Shown here in pieces: positions 12,958 to 14,096 of a stretch of DNA of 14,096 nucleotides. The DNA is taken from positions 1-14,096 of the forward strand of contig JAVBMJ010000052.1 in the NCBI GenBank assembly GCA_031552535.1. The letters run 5' to 3'. Under the pieces are notes generated by a model. It saw nothing but the letters and a program-made list of their open reading frames with translations. It made no database searches and had not been told where the DNA came from. This DNA comes from JAVBMJ01 sp031552535 (GTDB lineage Bacteria > Bacteroidota > Bacteroidia > Bacteroidales > Rikenellaceae). The position numbers were made by a program, and so were the translations under genes. The stretch's first letter is position 1. Each line of letters opens with the position of its first letter.

Positions 12958-13911
12958 ATGGAGCCGGGGATTAGTGTGATAATTCCGGTCTACAATACCG
13001 GGGAATATTTGCGTGAATCTATCGAATCGGTTCTTTCGCAGTCCATGTCCGATATCGAGGTTATTATCGTCAATGACGGTTCTACCGATTCCTCGCCGGC
13101 GATTATAAAGTCGATAGCCTCCTCGGATTCGCGAGTCCGGGTTCTGAATCAGGCTAATGGCGGGGCCTCGGTGGCGCGCAACAACGGTCTCGACCATGCT
13201 ACGGGCCGGTATATCTACTTCATGGATAGCGACGATGTGCTGGAACCCGGTGCATTGGTAAGGTGCTATGAAAAATGTGAGCTTGATAGTCTGGATCTGC
13301 TATTTTTCGATGCATCCATATTCGGCGACAAACGCGCACCGAAGGGTTTCCGTAGTGACTATTATATTCATACCGCGGGTCTCGACGATCGCGTCTGGGA
13401 TGGTCCGGAGATAGCCATGCGGCTTATGTCGCGCAATAAGTTCCGCGCAAGTTCGTGCCTTCATCTTGTCCGCCGCACCCTTATAGAGAAGCACCGCCTT
13501 CGTTTTTTGCCGGGTATAATCATCGAGGACGAACTGTTTGCGCCCCAGTTATATATTCATGCCCACAGGGTCGGGTTTGTGCCGGAGGTTCTCTACCGCC
13601 GCCGTCTGCGCCACAGTTCGGTGATGACGACCCGTTTCGGGGAACGCAATATCAGGGGATATCTTACTGTTGTACGGGAGATAGAGAAGCTTAAAGGCGG
13701 GTTGGCGGGCAGGAAAGCCGCAGTGCTCGGCAAGCAACAAAAGTTGCTTCTGCGCGGTATGCTTTTCCAGGCCAGGATGCTGCCGTTTTCCAGCCGGTGG
13801 TCGCTTGCGGCGGCATGCATGCGCAACTATCGCAGCCATACCACCATCAAAAGTATTTTGGCATTGCTTTTTCCGTTCGCGCTCGTTTTCAAGAGATTAC
13901 CGCGAAATTGA
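12958..13911 (+). CDS. Family 2 glycosyltransferase, second of a tandem pair
   Basis: A 317-residue paralogue of the preceding protein. The key motifs fall at the same residue positions: SVIIPVYNTGEYL (6-18), NDGSTD (39-44), GGASVARNNGLDHATGRY (68-85), DSDD (90-93) and EDELF (190-194). About half of the first 60 residues are identical, and both share RCYEKCE and a SSVMTTRFG / GSTMTTTFG block. It differs mainly at the C-terminus, which ends in a short hydrophobic stretch (ILALLFPFALVF) that may attach it to the membrane. ATG 12958 is chosen because the family N-terminus begins there; an upstream frame start at 12877 lies inside the first copy. It is probably the last gene of the operon within the window. 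Confidence 0.9.
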   Translation: MEPGISVIIPVYNTGEYLRESIESVLSQSMSDIEVIIVNDGSTDSSPAIIKSIASSDSRVRVLNQANGGASVARNNGLDHATGRYIYFMDSDDVLEPGALVRCYEKCELDSLDLLFFDASIFGDKRAPKGFRSDYYIHTAGLDDRVWDGPEIAMRLMSRNKFRASSCLHLVRRTLIEKHRLRFLPGIIIEDELFAPQLYIHAHRVGFVPEVLYRRRLRHSSVMTTRFGERNIRGYLTVVREIEKLKGGLAGRKAAVLGKQQKLLLRGMLFQARMLPFSSRWSLAAACMRNYRSHTTIKSILALLFPFALVFKRLPRN

Positions 13912-14096
13912 CGCAGCAGTCAGGGCCTGGGGCGAAATATCCCCGTCCTAAAAGGGGTATAATGGACAAAATGGGCTGATAAAACAGCTGTAAGTCTTTT
14001 ATTACACGTGCGCTATCAATGGTTTGATGAAACGCATTTCATTAAACATTACCAAATTCATTAATAACAAAACGCAAAACCTACTCCGGGCACCGT
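13912..14096. other. AT-rich sequence after the last gene, nothing assignable
   Basis: No gene is supported in the last 185 bases. A CCCC/GGGG stem around AAAAGGGG (about 13941-13957) and a small ATGAAA/TTTCAT hairpin near 14026-14041 are visible. Neither has the stem length and T-tract of a convincing intrinsic terminator. The sequence becomes AT-rich after about 13980, which would suit an intergenic boundary. Confidence 0.5.

Noticed and set aside
13912..14096. Possible tRNA or attachment site at the right edge, suggested by the closing CTCCGGGCACCGT
   Set aside because: No cloverleaf can be completed within the window and no repeat of this end sequence was seen elsewhere.

Overview
The window reads as one exopolysaccharide or capsule biosynthesis locus from a member of the Bacteroidota, probably order Bacteroidales. 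Base composition is near half G+C. Almost no gene has a clear Shine-Dalgarno site. One promoter-like box (TACTTTTG, 835-842) fits the Bacteroidota -7 consensus TAnnTTTG. The intergenic DNA is rich in palindromic repeats. A Rikenellaceae/Alistipes-like source is possible, but I cannot establish genus from the sequence alone.

Layout: every supported gene is on the + strand. Positions 2-112 hold the last 36 codons of an unidentified gene. A non-coding stretch of about 830 bp follows, with several inverted repeats, a terminator-like hairpin (711-751) and the promoter-like box. The locus then runs: stand-alone receiver-domain response regulator (947-1309); sugar-phosphate transferase with a degenerate receiver-like N-terminus (1332-2501); half-length TolC-like outer-membrane protein (2782-3576); Wzc/Wzz-like copolymerase with a decayed ATPase domain (3627-5783); Wzy/WaaL-type membrane protein (5835-7355); family-2 glycosyltransferase overlapping it (7339-8250); membrane-bound GT2 with a QRRRW motif (8653-9837); GT4 glycosyltransferase (10114-11253); hexapeptide-repeat acyltransferase (11261-11893); and two tandem paralogous GT2 enzymes (12017-12949 and 12958-13911).

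Proposed logic (inference from families): the phosphoglycosyl transferase loads the first sugar phosphate onto undecaprenyl phosphate. The GT2 and GT4 enzymes extend the repeat unit and the acyltransferase decorates it. The Wzy-like protein polymerises the units, with the Wzc/Wzz-like protein setting chain length. The TolC-like protein may form the outer-membrane exit. No Wzx flippase and no Wza-type export protein is visible, so the pathway is either completed elsewhere or departs from the standard scheme. The receiver protein next to a transferase carrying a receiver-like domain suggests post-translational control of the first committed step.

The intergenic DNA is unusual. Two copies of a ~160-165 bp palindromic element with matching ends (2506-2670 and 8293-8453) occur with two more end-like fragments. 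A perfect 30-bp inverted repeat (9923-10000) sits between two shorter palindromes, and a perfect 19-bp inverted repeat (454-505) can fold in a competing way. These are the best candidates for undescribed sequence structure. The protein-level oddities are the receiver/pseudo-receiver pair, the decayed kinase and the half-size TolC-like protein.
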